NCBI GenBank assembly: GCA_037074705.1
Contig: CM073590.1
Location: 115,898,100-115,962,099, forward strand
Source of the DNA: Zhengitettix transpicula
Lineage: Eukaryota > Arthropoda > Insecta > Orthoptera > Tetrigidae
Length of the DNA: 64,000 nt
Reading direction: 5' to 3'
The notes beneath the pieces are model-generated. The model had not been told where the DNA came from. It saw only the letters and a program-made list of their open reading frames with translations, and made no database searches. Below are positions 47,496 through 59,260 of this stretch, one piece after another (position 1 is the stretch's first letter; each line of letters opens with the position of its first letter). The translations under genes and the position numbers were made by a program.

Positions 47496-48479
47496 ATTAA
47501 TAAAATACGGTGCAATAATCACTATTCTTCAAAGACATGCCTAACTTAAAATATCAGAATTGCGCGACAATTTATTTGTAGAATGAAAATATGAAACATA
47601 TGTTACAATAATTCCGATCCAATTCTTCTTCGTCTAAAACAACTCTAAAATAAATGGTTTGTAATTATAATTTAAACAGAAAAATCTACTGGTAGAGAAT
47701 CCCGCTTCAATATTGTCATTTAGACAAAAAATTTCCTAAATGTATCTAAATTTATTCATTGACATATTCGTCTACCAAATTTATTAATAAATTTTCGAGC
47801 CACAATATTCGTATGTTGTGGTTTTAAAATTATTTTATAGTTAAGATGATGCGTATTATGATCTATATAAATAAAATGTTACCGTTTCTAATTGTCTGTC
47901 CATTGAAATGGGATAAATTCTAAAAGAACAGATTCGAATAAACTTTCAATTTTGCATTTTTTTCCTTTCTGCAGTCACAAGGTACTATATATACAGTTTG
48001 ACGAATTTCAAGGTAAGAGTGAGGTATGTGGAGTTAAATGAAAGCCAAAATATATTTGAATTATTGGATACGGATAACCGTATTGTCTTTGGATTAATAA
48101 TATTTTTTCTCAGAATATCATTGGTACTTCGTCATGGCGAGTACGCACAGCTAGTAATATCATGTAATTACAGAATTATTTAATACATTTCAATGGAAAC
48201 TGCCCAGAATCATGGAAACATTATTCGGAGAAAAACGGAAGAAGAAATCGGTAATCACCGTTATAGTGTAAACGCAATGAAATGTTGAAATATAAGAATG
48301 GGTATTGTAAAGAACAATAACAACTACAACTTTTTGTTTAGCTATTACTGTTCCTTTGTTTGATGTATTGACCTGGAGTTTCGTCGTTCATTTCCGTAAA
48401 GAGGTTTGTACGTCGTTTGCGTTTCTACTTCCTCCTTCAGGTTTTGTGTTTATTCTCGCGCGTTGTGAAATTTTTTATT
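47496..48479. other. AT-rich non-coding DNA
   Basis: Nothing recognised; possibly old LINE remains continuing from the right arm. Confidence 0.4.
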
Positions 48480-48825
48480 TAGTGGTTTAGGATAGTTGTC
48501 TAAATAATTATTTTACTTAGAGCATTTTTAATTTGTATGCATTATATAAATATTATTAAAGTAATATAACTTTTTATATTATTATACTTTATTTTTAGTT
48601 GTGTTGGGAAAATTTGTGAGTCCCAATTTTTTTTAGGTATTTTTAAGTAAGTAAATAATGAAAAGCATCACCCATATTTCACATTCTCATGATAAAATTA
48701 TTTTTTCAAAAAAATTTCGAATTGATATTTATTGTAGCCTTTAATAATTATTTTGTAATTTTATGTAATGACGTTTGTTATTTACTCATTCGAGGACTAA
48801 GGGAATAAATAAATCAAATCAAATG
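48480..48825 (+). mobile_element. LINE 3' UTR-like tail
   Basis: T-rich segment ending TCGAGGACTAAGGGAATAAA followed by TAAATCAAATCAAAT, a short-repeat tail typical of 5'-truncated non-LTR insertions. No ORF part is retained. Confidence 0.4.
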
Positions 48826-49189
48826 TAGAGGTTTTTACCGGTGTAGAATGTGGATGAAATATTTTCGGGATTCCAGCCGACTAAGCGCGTCGAAAACAAG
48901 CCAGAAGTTGATGACGTGGACAGTCAACCAAAGTTTACCCGGCTGAAAACCAGAGAATGGTATGGTCTGAAGAAAACGTAATAAAATGCATGTAATAATA
49001 GGGTGTAATAAATGAACACAAGAAAGATTTTCCATTACGACTTGAGTTTATTTTAATATAAAGGTGAGATAGTTAACATCGGTAAAAATAAAAAAAACAA
49101 AGCTGTGACGTGCCTAATGATTTTACCGTGCATCTGAATAAAATGCTGTCGGTATTATTCGCGTCACTTAAAAGGAAACGATTGAAATG
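48826..49189. other. Non-coding DNA
   Basis: Nothing recognised; the 66-codon minus frame 48835-49035 has no motif. Confidence 0.45.
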
Positions 49190-49640
49190 GCTGGTGCTGG
49201 ACCAGTCTCGGGAGTAGAACAAGGCGTTTCGAATCTCGATTTCCTCTCGCGTCCTTGTGAGCGGTCTTATAACGCAATTGAGTGGGCGAGGTTGCAGTCC
49301 ATTTCCAACGGGATGTGCGGGATAGAGGGGGAAGTCAGCTGTTGAGGCGATGTCATCCCCCTAGCGGAAACTCGACGTTCAAGCTCCCGGCCCGGAAACA
49401 CACTGATCCATATCCGACTCGTGTCGTGTGCCCCTCTCTTACGACAGACACCCGAGAAAACTGGAGGGCGGCGCACAAACCTGCCGTTTGGCGGAATCGC
49501 ACAATTAAGCAGCTTCGCCAATATGAACATAATGAAAATAATCGGGAGTCAAATAGTGATTACGAATTTTGCAGCAGATATGGAAACCATTTCCCGGGGC
49601 GAAAAATTGCAAACATATAACAATTACTTAATATGCAAAC
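49190..49640. promoter_or_regulatory. CpG-rich complex island, regulatory or exon-like
   Basis: One of the most GC-rich stretches in the window. Frames of 112 codons (plus, 49282-49620) and 87 codons (minus, 49267-49530) overlap, but neither shows a domain. A splice-bounded exon is not evident. GCACAATTAAGCAGC near 49498 is a homeodomain-type core. CpG density could mark a promoter or an unmethylated regulatory island. Confidence 0.35.
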
Positions 49641-51420
49641 TAGGGTGACACGAATACGTAAATGCTGGTTCTATCAAAGCTCCAAAAAAATCGTAATAAT
49701 ATACATGAACGGAAAAATCCAAACAACATGGTAATTTGTATTTAATGAAACCGTTACTAGACAAAAAACAGTGAAGACAAATCGGGGGTAGATTACATGT
49801 TTCGGGAGCTCTTATATCATTCCCAATTAACCTACAGACATGACAAAATAAATCGGGAAAAATTATTTAATGCATATAACCCTTACTGGACGACGTTAAT
49901 TATCGACAAAAGCATTTTAATCGACTTAATTTTAAGTAAAACGTAGGACGAATAAGAACTTTAAATTCAAGATAATCCCAACAATATAGAGGTTTATCTA
50001 GTATTATATAAACAATCGCATATGCTGACTTGTTCTTTTAGTGTTCGCTTCTTTTTCAAATTTCGAAATCTTTCTGGTCCGTACCAATAATGTTGAATAC
50101 ACAGATAAATATACAGGAACATTATTATTTAAAAAGTATAAAAAAATTAAACGTGTATAATAATAAAATTAATTCATAGAATTGGTTTATTACCAATTTC
50201 ATTAAAATTGAGGACTTACGACAGTATAAAAGTTTGACTACTCATACAAATGCGAATAGAGCTATAAAGAAATATATATTTGAAAGAATACATAAATATC
50301 ACTAATGAATGACTGAAAAAAATTGCACACGGATCGGAAGTGTTTATTAAATAAAAAAGATAATGAATGCGCAAGTTTGATATACATTTTTTTAAAAAAC
50401 TAGCACATATATGAGAAGCGTTTATGCGTCAAAATGCACACAAGAGTTAAAAATAATAATTAAATTTATAATTTAAGAAAAAGTATCCTGCATTAATTTA
50501 ATATATTAATAAGAAAAATTAAATGAAGTGTCAAGGTAATTCAATTAGTCACATGTGAAACATTTCAAGTAGTGATGTACTCGTAACCAATTCTGTTAAA
50601 AACGGAATAACATATAGAGTAATATTTACACATAAAATAATATATTTCTTCCGTCACTATCTAGTATATCGCCCCGTTGTTTGAAAATTACATTACTCTA
50701 TTTTGTGGAAAGAGCTCTTAATACGCTAAAAGTGCAATTCTGCTGGGCATGTTTCATTATTTTTGTTGAAATATATAATTTAGCATTGATTTAACAAATA
50801 AAATGTGATTTTTAGTCGATGTCACAATAAATTGACGCAAAATATTTAGAATAGTGTAATCCTTTAGTTTTCCGTTACTCATTATTAGATTTAAAAATAC
50901 GAGTCTCGGGAATTCGAAAGTTGAAATTAATTTACTTATTTTAAAATGTGACTAATATACTTTCACCTTTGTATGTCGGGACGTAAATAGTGTAACGCGT
51001 GAATCTACGGGACATTAAATTTTTGTCAGTATCGAAAGTAAATGATAAAGAAAAAAACCTTATTACTGTTAATCAGACAACCCTATCTTTAATTTAAACT
51101 AGAACAAGCGGCTCTTTTAATTCATTTTCACTTTTCTAATAGTAATTTATAAAACGTAAATCGGAACAGAACTGGAATGCTATTTGCTTACTGTGTTTCT
51201 TAAAATATCTTATTCTCTTTCACAAAAAAAATAAAAAAATAACGGTATTAGGGTTTCTTAGTTATGTCCCAGAAATTAAGTTAGATGCTTCATGAATATT
51301 TACAGCATCAAGTATAGTATAAAGGGAATTCAGGGCAGGGTTGCGATACAGTTACACCAATGGCCGTTCAGAGCCAATGTTACAGATTTGTGTTACCATA
51401 CATGGTCATTATCTACAGGG
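49641..51420. other. AT-rich non-coding DNA
   Basis: Nothing recognised. Confidence 0.5.
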
Positions 51421-51464
51421 TTCAATGTTTATTGCTCCTAATTATTAGCAAAGATTGCAGACAT
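51421..51464 (+). repeat. 44-bp direct repeat, copy 1
   Basis: Matches 52150-52193 at 42 of 44 positions, including TTTATTGCTCCTAATTATTA. Spacing is about 730 bp. Confidence 0.9.
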
Positions 51465-52078
51465 ATGGCAATGATTATTTTCCGTATTGTTTCTGCGTAG
51501 AGTTGAGTCTCCTCATAAAATGACAATTTTCACAGTTTAAGTTGATGTATTTCAGGGTTCTTGGAATTCTTCCCAACTGGTTTCAGGAAACCAAAGTGAA
51601 TTTTCCTAGCCTTTGTCGGTAATGGGAAACACTTCCTCAAGTGGGTAATTATTTAGATATTAACTTTAATATTCTTGTAACAGCTCTAGTATCAGATCTT
51701 TGTTGTAATCTAGACAGAGTAATACTTCCGATTCATGTAAAACAGGTAGAGGCGTGCGCTTTCTTTAGCGATAGTGCACGAGCAGAGGTCGGCTTTCACT
51801 TTCAACCAACGTTACCGATACTTTCTCGCGTAACCACATCCACTTAGCGGACATTGAGGCCAGAATCGGTTAATAACAAGACAAAATAAAGTATTACCGG
51901 TTTTTCCCTTGACTGGGAGTTTAATTGTCTCATTTCCTGTAACGAACCTTGCGTCCATATTTCAAAAAGACTGACTTCACTGGCGAATATTAATTTGAAT
52001 ACGCACAGACAGTGTAAAACCTAATTCAATATTAATTATTTCTTCCTATTAATATTCAGAAAAAAATATTAAAATTGA
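51465..52078. other. Non-coding DNA between the direct repeats
   Basis: A 68-codon frame at 51641-51847 has no motif. Nothing else recognised. Confidence 0.5.
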
Positions 52079-52096
52079 TATATATATATATATATA
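52079..52096. repeat. Short (AT)n run
   Basis: Nine AT units between the two direct repeats. Confidence 0.8.
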
Positions 52097-52149
52097 ATAT
52101 TCATTATCAATCAGAAAAATACGACAATGGTCATGTTTAAGCTACCGGT

Positions 52150-52193
52150 TTGAATGTTTATTGCTCCTAATTATTAGCAAACATTGCAGACAT
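52150..52193 (+). repeat. 44-bp direct repeat, copy 2
   Basis: Second copy of 51421-51464. It directly abuts the palindromic element starting at 52195. Confidence 0.9.
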
Positions 52194-52194
52194 C

Positions 52195-52680
52195 ACAAAA
52201 AGAAAAACGGGTACGTTTCTTCCACAGATTTTTATTTTTGTGAGGTCTGTTATATATTACGATTAGGAACACTATGGCCAAAAAATAAACCTCACAAAAA
52301 TAAAAACGGGTACAACGTTTCTTCTCAGATTTGAGGATACACATACCGAATTATAAGACACCTAATGGCAAGAATTTTGTGGTTACGAAACACATATATG
52401 TAAAACAACACAATATAAACTGGAGAAAACTTAAGATCCTTGACGTTATCAAGGAAAAAATCTGAAATAGTTCACATCAAAATTCACAAACAAAATGCTC
52501 TTAATATTCAATGTAAAACCGACTCTTTCAGCAAAATCTACGAACTATATGTACCAGCACTTCGCAGTTTCCTGGTTTCCTGTTCGTGTACTTGAGAGAA
52601 GGACCACAAATCTGTGGAAGAAACGTTGTACCCGTTTTTATTTTTGTGAGGTCCGATTTTCGGCCATATTGTTCCTAATT
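52195..52680. mobile_element. Nested palindromic element with hammerhead-like cores
   Basis: The left arm 52261-52332 and right arm 52608-52680 are reverse complements, sharing ACCTCACAAAAATAAAAACG and GGTACAACGTTTCTTC. A third, collapsed copy lies at 52195-52260, where two opposite-facing fragments are fused. The right core reads TTGAGAGA (52592-52599), a strong CCACA/TGTGG stem II (52604-52608 with 52613-52617) and GAAACGTT (52620-52627). GTAC (52588-52591) can pair with GTAC (52628-52631) as stem I. The first box is non-consensus. Confidence 0.65.
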
Positions 52681-52825
52681 CCAAAAAAAGTATAATTAGT
52701 ACATCTAAGCATTACTATGAGCGTTCAAAGGTTTTTCATACCCTTTTAAAGAACATTTTCTATAATTTTTCGGTACCATTCCAAGATCGATTATTCTCAT
52801 TTTTTAGCAGAATTCATCGGCCCTT

Positions 52826-53076
52826 CTAATTGCTATTTAATACTTTAAATCCAAGGCAGCTGTATAGCACCTTATCGTCGAAGGTTATTTTATCAGGTGT
52901 GGGTTGAGTAGCAGTAGGTTCTTTTGTAAGCTCTGAATGGGAGGATATAGTAGGCAGGGATTGCGTGCATGTGCGTGCGAAGACGGCTTGCGCTGGTTTA
53001 ACGACTTCCGCTGTAAAACCTTGATTATTTCTGGGATACAATACGCAGGCTGTATATCGCGCCTTTCATATTCCAA
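52826..53076 (-). other. Possible eroded transposon coding sequence
   Basis: Two overlapping minus-strand frames (52826-53041 and 52885-53076) lie in GC-balanced DNA. Segments such as EIIKVLQRKSLNQRKP followed by a Thr/Pro/Ser-rich stretch recall the region after the zinc knuckles of Jockey-type ORF1 proteins, but no Cys/His motif is left. Low confidence. Confidence 0.25.
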
Positions 53077-53159
53077 CGGAGAAACGTTCGTTTTTATTTC
53101 GTCCTCTGGGAATTGCTACACCAATAAATCTTCTATGTTCATATATTTACTTTGACTTC

Positions 53160-55504
53160 GGGTTTGTGAATATTTATCTCTTCCAATACCGAACGAGTTG
53201 AGCTGAGAAAAAATAAGTGGAACAATTTTTTGGGCATACACATCCTATAAAAATATAAACGCATTCAACTGAGTAATCATGCGTGAATCATTGGAACATT
53301 TACGTGATGTCCCGAAACTAAGTACCTATTTATTTTATATCGGACACTATTTTAAAAGTTTATCAAGTATTAAACTTCCTAAAAGTGTACTATATATTAT
53401 ATTTTACGGTACAGAATGTCCAAAAAACTTTATTATCATATATTTATATTTATATTTTAGTAGATTAAATTCCAAAAAAATTGGTATATAAATATCGTAC
53501 ATCGTTGTAAAAGTGATACAACTTTTAAGTTGAATAGTATTTATTATAATCAACCAAATTATTTAACTGATATTTTTATTATTAAAATTTCAAATCGTAA
53601 ATTCTCATATTAAATATTTCCCGTTACAATAACTTTGAACTTCGTGTAATTCTTCTAAATTATAATAAAATGCAGTCGTAACTTAATTTTCAACGAATTA
53701 ATCAAATGTATTGAAGTTCAAATTGGTATTAAAAATATTTAATTAACTTTTGAAAGACTAGCGGCTAAAATGAGGTTTTTTTTAAAAGCGTCAAGAGTTA
53801 GAATGTTTTCAATAATATAGATCGCATTTCGTTTAGATGGGGAATTATGTTTTCTTAAATTTTTTAAATTAGACATAGTCGTAATGGTCTAAACAATCGT
53901 TTCCCAATAATTGTAAAAGAATTTATGTTTCAGAGTCGTGCAATGTGACGCGCTTCAAGATTAATGAGAATTAGGGCTTATCAATTTATGGATCCAGGAT
54001 AATCTAAATTTTTAATAAGTAAACAGTAAATACTTGATTTTATTTAACTCAAGATTGGAAACGTAACTTACGCCTATGTCTGTTTTTAAAATATGAACAA
54101 ATATGTTAGAGAAGTAGATAATTTATAATTTAAGAGTTGTTTTACACAGACTTCTAAATGGGGACTGTCAATTTATTCCTTATTGCATAGTGAATAAAAT
54201 TGTTTGTCTAAAGAAATGGCCTGAAACCAGAACCAGAGCCCTTAAGACACAAGGAGCAAGTTACCATAAACAAGCAAAACATGATGAAATATAAAACTCA
54301 TTTTAAATTAAAAAATCTTGCAGCTCTACATTCTTCAAAGGTAATGTCCTTAAAATGTCACATAATCGTAAAAGTTTATAAGTGGCTAATAAACGATTTG
54401 CCATTTCCAACCTTTTTTTTCATCACAATTGCACAAGTAAAGTTGATGGAATTCAGCTAATGAAACTTCTTTTGCTTCTGCCAAGAATTTAACATGAATA
54501 TCAGCTACTTACCAACAACATTTTTCGAGTTCTTTTATAATTTATTAATTGATATATAGCTATCGGAAACTGATATATTCACGGTGATAAATGTATTATT
54601 TTCCCTGTCATGCAAAAATATTTAATCACTTCCAAGAATTTGTTATGTAACGAGAAAATATTTTTAATATTGTTGAAAGTTTTCAATAAATTATAATTTT
54701 ATGGCTTTTAATGGTTTATCTGGTGAGAAACTACTGGTAGAGTTTATGGGCAGTCAAAAATTATAATAGTACGCAATGAGTGTGTAACGAATTGTGATTA
54801 AGAATTAAAATTAAACAATGATTACAATTGCGATTATCGTAAACACAAATAGTATTTGTATATCACAACAAATAACCGTTACTTACTTATACCGATTCAA
54901 TTTCTAGAAAACCAATCTGTCGTTATAGATAAAAAAGAGAAAGTTCAAGCATCGCAAATGAAATTTGTTGATTACTTCGAACACGGATGTGGGTTTATCT
55001 GAAAGTAACGCGCTTTTTATGGTAAACTTGTAAACGAACGGTAACGTTATTTACGAGATACAACTAAATTGCTTTCTGAAGTGCGAAATATCAAACATTT
55101 TCTGACGAATTTAAATTGTCCTCCAAGTTTATTTTAAATTTTCTGTCACAGTGATTTTATTTATCTTGATATCCCAATAACCATTATCAAACAACTAGCA
55201 TCGAATTGTTTATATGTAAGAAAAATTCACTGTATGACATTTTATCGATGAAAGACCTATCTGAAGGTGCCGTACTAATCTTTCAAGATTGTTTATTGTG
55301 TTAAGGTGTCCTAGAAATTTTATGAGAAATATTGGAAAGCATTACGAAATTAATTAGCATTGAGACCTTAGTTACAGCAGTGAAACTATTTCTCAGGCCA
55401 AGCCTGAATAATTTCCAAATAACATTCTCTGACATCTGTTCTTGTAACTTACTGCGGATTTATTTATCTGACTTCAATAAATTTATAAATGTATGAATGC
55501 AGCA
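53160..55504. other. AT-rich non-coding DNA
   Basis: No gene or repeat family recognised; stop-dense in all frames. Confidence 0.5.
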
Positions 55505-56230
55505 AAATCAGTCAGAAATAATTTATTAGCAGAATAACAAATAAAAAATTAACACAACGTTTCGAACTAGGACTTCAAACAGGTGTGTACATTGGAGTAA
55601 GTCTAAAATTCAAATAAAATTTATATTTAAAGAACTGTTGTCTAAAACAAATTAAGCATAAAAATTATAAGGAATAGATTTAACTTACAATTTTCATACA
55701 TTGGCAAAAATCTTCTATAAATATAAGCCAAATATTGATGTAGTGTAAATAAATTTTGCTTATAATTTCCAAGGCATCGTCTGTCTGCAATATAAGATCA
55801 AATAATTCCGCTATTAATCTGAAGAATGATACCAATAATATAAATAAAATTTATTCTACTTTATTGATGAAAGTTATATTATTAAATAATTCTTTTATAG
55901 TTTTCACTATTAATACCTACAACAATATTTATGTATTTATTCATGCCTTTGAAATTCTATGTAAATTTTTTATAAAAACAATTTATATATATTAGAGAAA
56001 GATTGATGAATAAAAATAGAAGAATTTTGGCAATGTATGAAAATTTTAAAGTAAATCTATATCAAGTAATTTTTAAACTAAAAAAAATTTGACAACAGTT
56101 GTTTGAATATAAATTTTATTTGGAGTTTTAGATTTACTCCAACGTACACCTGATGAAATCCTAGTTTGAGGACGAATCGTTTAGTTAATTTTTTCTTTGT
56201 TAATAAATTATTTTTGATTGATGACTGTAT
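55505..56230. mobile_element. Large palindromic element with paired hammerhead-like cores
   Basis: Arms of roughly 190-200 bp in opposite orientation flank an AT-rich centre. From outside in they share a GTCAGAAATAATTTATTA-like end, the ribozyme-like core, AGTCTAAAATTCAAATAAAA, an ACTGTTGTC motif and TTTTCATACATTGGCAAAA. Right core, plus: CTGATGA 56150-56156, TCCT/AGGA hairpin, GAAT then CGTT. Left core, minus: GAAACGTT 55557-55564, hairpin region, first box disrupted (CTGTTTGA). The 79-codon frame inside (55756-55995) shows no domain. Confidence 0.75.
56146..56181 (+). ncRNA. Hammerhead-like motif with exact CUGAUGA box
   Basis: CTGATGA at 56150-56156 is the canonical first box. TCCT 56159-56162 pairs with AGGA 56169-56172 as stem II with a six-base loop. 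The second box reads GAAT instead of GAAA (56174-56177), which should abolish activity in this copy; its partner at 55557 keeps GAAA. Confidence 0.5.
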
Positions 56231-56699
56231 TCATACACATGCAATTTTTATTTTGAATTAAATTTTAGCATAATTTTTCAACGCTCTTAGTACGAGCTTA
56301 CTGCGTTTAAATAATAATCATAATTCCCATGATTATCTTGCGACATGTCGTGTGTGATACAAAATAAAAATACTGTAATGTAAACTGAAGTATTATGAAA
56401 AAGAGAGACAGCAAGAAGAAAGTTCTTGTGTTTTCTTCGCTGTGAAATTTATAATAATTCTCTACATTTTCACACTTTTACCTATTCCACTTATGTAATT
56501 CTAGTCACAGATTTTCTTAAAAAGTTTTAAAGGATCGTCTAAGATTATGTTATTTAAATATATTAATATGAAAATAAAAAAATCTATCAACGTATTTCGT
56601 ATTGTTATTGGTCATATTGGATTTAAATGGAATCCGAAACTTTTATCTACAATCGTATATTTTGTTAATTAATGTGAAATACAAAAAAATATTTGAATT
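56231..56699. other. AT-rich non-coding DNA
   Basis: Nothing recognised. Confidence 0.5.
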
Positions 56700-57074
56700 A
56701 ACATTCTGTCCACTTTGCAAATCATCACTGAACCTGAAATCTCAGAAGATCAAAACTGAGGCAGACGAGTCACTCGTGGGAGAGAAAACGTAACCTCTCA
56801 AAACCTCAAAGAGATTTCTCTCTGAAAAGACTTCCCCTTGTGGCGAAGACAAGGCTATTAAAGGCCACACGTGGTTTCCCCTTGGAAGGGTGCCCAACAG
56901 CGCCAGATTATTGCTGTTCTTCCCCGAAAGATGACATGAAACTGCGCCAATACGTAACCGCATCAATTTAACAATGCCTTCGTGCTCTTCCCTCTTCTCT
57001 TCTGGTAATTTACGTATTTGTGATAAGGAAAACTCATCACGGGTATTGGAAACCCTAAAGGTGAAAGCTATCAA
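56700..57074. other. Composition island with a 110-codon minus frame
   Basis: The minus-strand frame 56742-57074 starts at ATG and reads in balanced composition (for example RKLPEEKREEHEGIVKLMRL), ending soon after SDSSASVLIF. Plus-strand translation is shorter. No domain recognised and no clear splice sites. It could be a fossil transposon ORF, a processed pseudogene fragment or an unannotated exon. Confidence 0.35.
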
Positions 57075-58689
57075 ATTTCATTAAAAAACCACGGAGATAT
57101 TAGAGAAACCAAAATATTTTTGAAAGCGTAATCGTCTCTTAAAGGTTATGACAGATAATTATAATGCAAAAGAAAATTGGGATTTGCTTTCAGGATGATT
57201 ACCATTGGGTGGAAACATTTTTAAGATAATGTGTTAGAGATTGTAAATGTCTAGCAAATAATAGAATGAAGTGCACAGGGGCGTGTTAACGTGTCTGAAG
57301 GGGAGGGAATTATTGAAACGCTTTTTACAGTACCATTTCTTGTCGGTCAGTTTTTAGGTTACCGTCAGACGTGTTTTACCGGGTTTCAGTTGATGTATTA
57401 TTCCGAGAGTCCTCAAAATTAATACTACATTATACGTTAAAACAAAAGTATTTCTTGAACATGAAATATATTTCGATTTTCTACATACTAATTGACATAG
57501 CCATTAAGTTATCTCGAATCTTACATTTGACTGGCTTGAATGCAAAAAATTTTGGATTTTAAAATTTGCCAATTTTTTTTTACTACATTTACAAATTCGT
57601 GAAATTAGGCTGATTAGTCTATATGCTTCACTACTAACGTAATTTTCTGTTTAGTTAACTTCAAATGTAATTCTGTTATTGATTTTAAATATAATTATTA
57701 TTTTCTGTAGATGGAGTACCGGAGGATTATAAAAATGTCTGAATTAATTTATGAGTATTAATTACTTACTTAATACACTCACGTTTGTGGTGTTCAAATT
57801 TGACCGGTAATAATTCTCTAAATTATAGATGTACTATGATGAACTCGTTATATTATTACGCAGAAACGTTAAGAAAATTTATAATTTTTTTAGAAACTTG
57901 TTGCCATATCCTGTGACAAGTCAAGTTTACTACTTACTCACTGATAAATACTTGCATTAATTTACACAGTTTTGGCTGGAAATATGAGCGCAGAAAAAGT
58001 CTTGTTAGTCAAAATGGACGGGGTTCGATTTGTAAGTCTATTCCAAAAAGACTGGTTCTGGGAAATCCTGCATAGAAGCTTGTTTTATTGCCCGCTAAAT
58101 AACCTTAGTACAGGGAGGCCATGTTTTAAATTTAAAGTAGTATTTTACTCCTGTAAATTTGTAGTCTACATTCCGAAGGATATTATGAAAAGAACTATCG
58201 TCACATTCAGGGAAAAATAACATAGATATAAATACACTTAGATTAACAAAATTATAGAGCTTTCCTCGCTCCTTAAATCTGGTAATATTCAGTACAAGTA
58301 TGTACCAATATTCTTTATTTTTTCCTACAGTTAAATTATGACAAATATGACTGTTAACCGTTCCCACAAAACGCATGGAGTTTAATTTTACCAAGGGCCG
58401 ATGAAAACGATCAGCACAGAGGTTATTGGTGTAGGAATTTCTTCTTAAATGAGGCTGAATCCATAATAATCATTCGACTAGATATTGTGACTACAACCAG
58501 TGCTTTTATACACGTTGAATGTAAGTGTTCTGTTAAAATTATAGAAATTTTTACTCACCACTTAACATTTCATTAGTGTATTTTGCAACCTATTTTCAAT
58601 TATTTGCGTGTCTTGAGTATATTTCAGACACTTTCTTATTAGTTCATCGAGGGTTACAGAAAATAAATAGATTGAAGTTAAAAGGATAT
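57075..58689. other. Non-coding DNA
   Basis: Frames at 57371-57562, 57972-58220 and 58095-58394 (minus) lack motifs. Nothing else recognised. Confidence 0.45.
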
Positions 58690-58960
58690 TCGTTCAATGA
58701 TCTGTTGAAGTTCAAATATCCGGGTCCAGGCTCAGGAGAAAATTACAATTAAGGAAACCTACGGCCGGAGAGTGGAAAATTAGAATTAAATCGTCAGGAA
58801 AACCGGCGAATCATTATTTGATTAAAGTTAGTACCAGTTGGAATTTGCGAAGTGAAATGGGCGGGAGGGTGTGTCGTGTAATGAAAACGTCGTATGTGAG
58901 TAATGTGGCAGGTGTTATGAACAATACAATTTTTACAAATAATCACCTTCTATGAACTGC
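58690..58960. promoter_or_regulatory. Candidate conserved non-coding element
   Basis: Complex sequence with AAATATCCGGGTCCAGG near 58713, AAATTAGAATTAAATCG near 58777 and GAAATGGGCGGGAGGGTGTG near 58853 (GC-box-like GGGCGG). No coding frame. Confidence 0.3.
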
Positions 58961-59134
58961 CTGGTGCAAGGAAAAAATCCCATTAGTAGACTTCAAGCGA
59001 GCACCATTAATTATAAGACAGAAGTAAATTCATTATGAATATAAGAAATTCTATAGTTATTATAGATTATTATATTTACTTCATATTAGTAATTATATTT
59101 ATCTGAATTCAAAATAATTATAAAGTTATGAAAA

Positions 59135-59260
59135 TAGCCAAATTTGTCATAAATGATTTATTAACTAAAACTTAAAAATTAACACAACGTTTCGAAGTAA
59201 TTTCCATGCATTGCCAAAATTCTTCTTTAATATTGGCTTAATATTAATATTGTATGAATA
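59135..59260 (-). mobile_element. Deleted copy of the 55.5-kb palindromic family
   Basis: Starts with TTTGTCATAAATGATTTATT and AAAAATTAACACAACGTTTC as in the left arm of 55505-56230. It then jumps directly to CATGCATTGCCAAAATTCTT, matching the arm's inner part. The hairpin and first ribozyme box were deleted. Confidence 0.6.
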
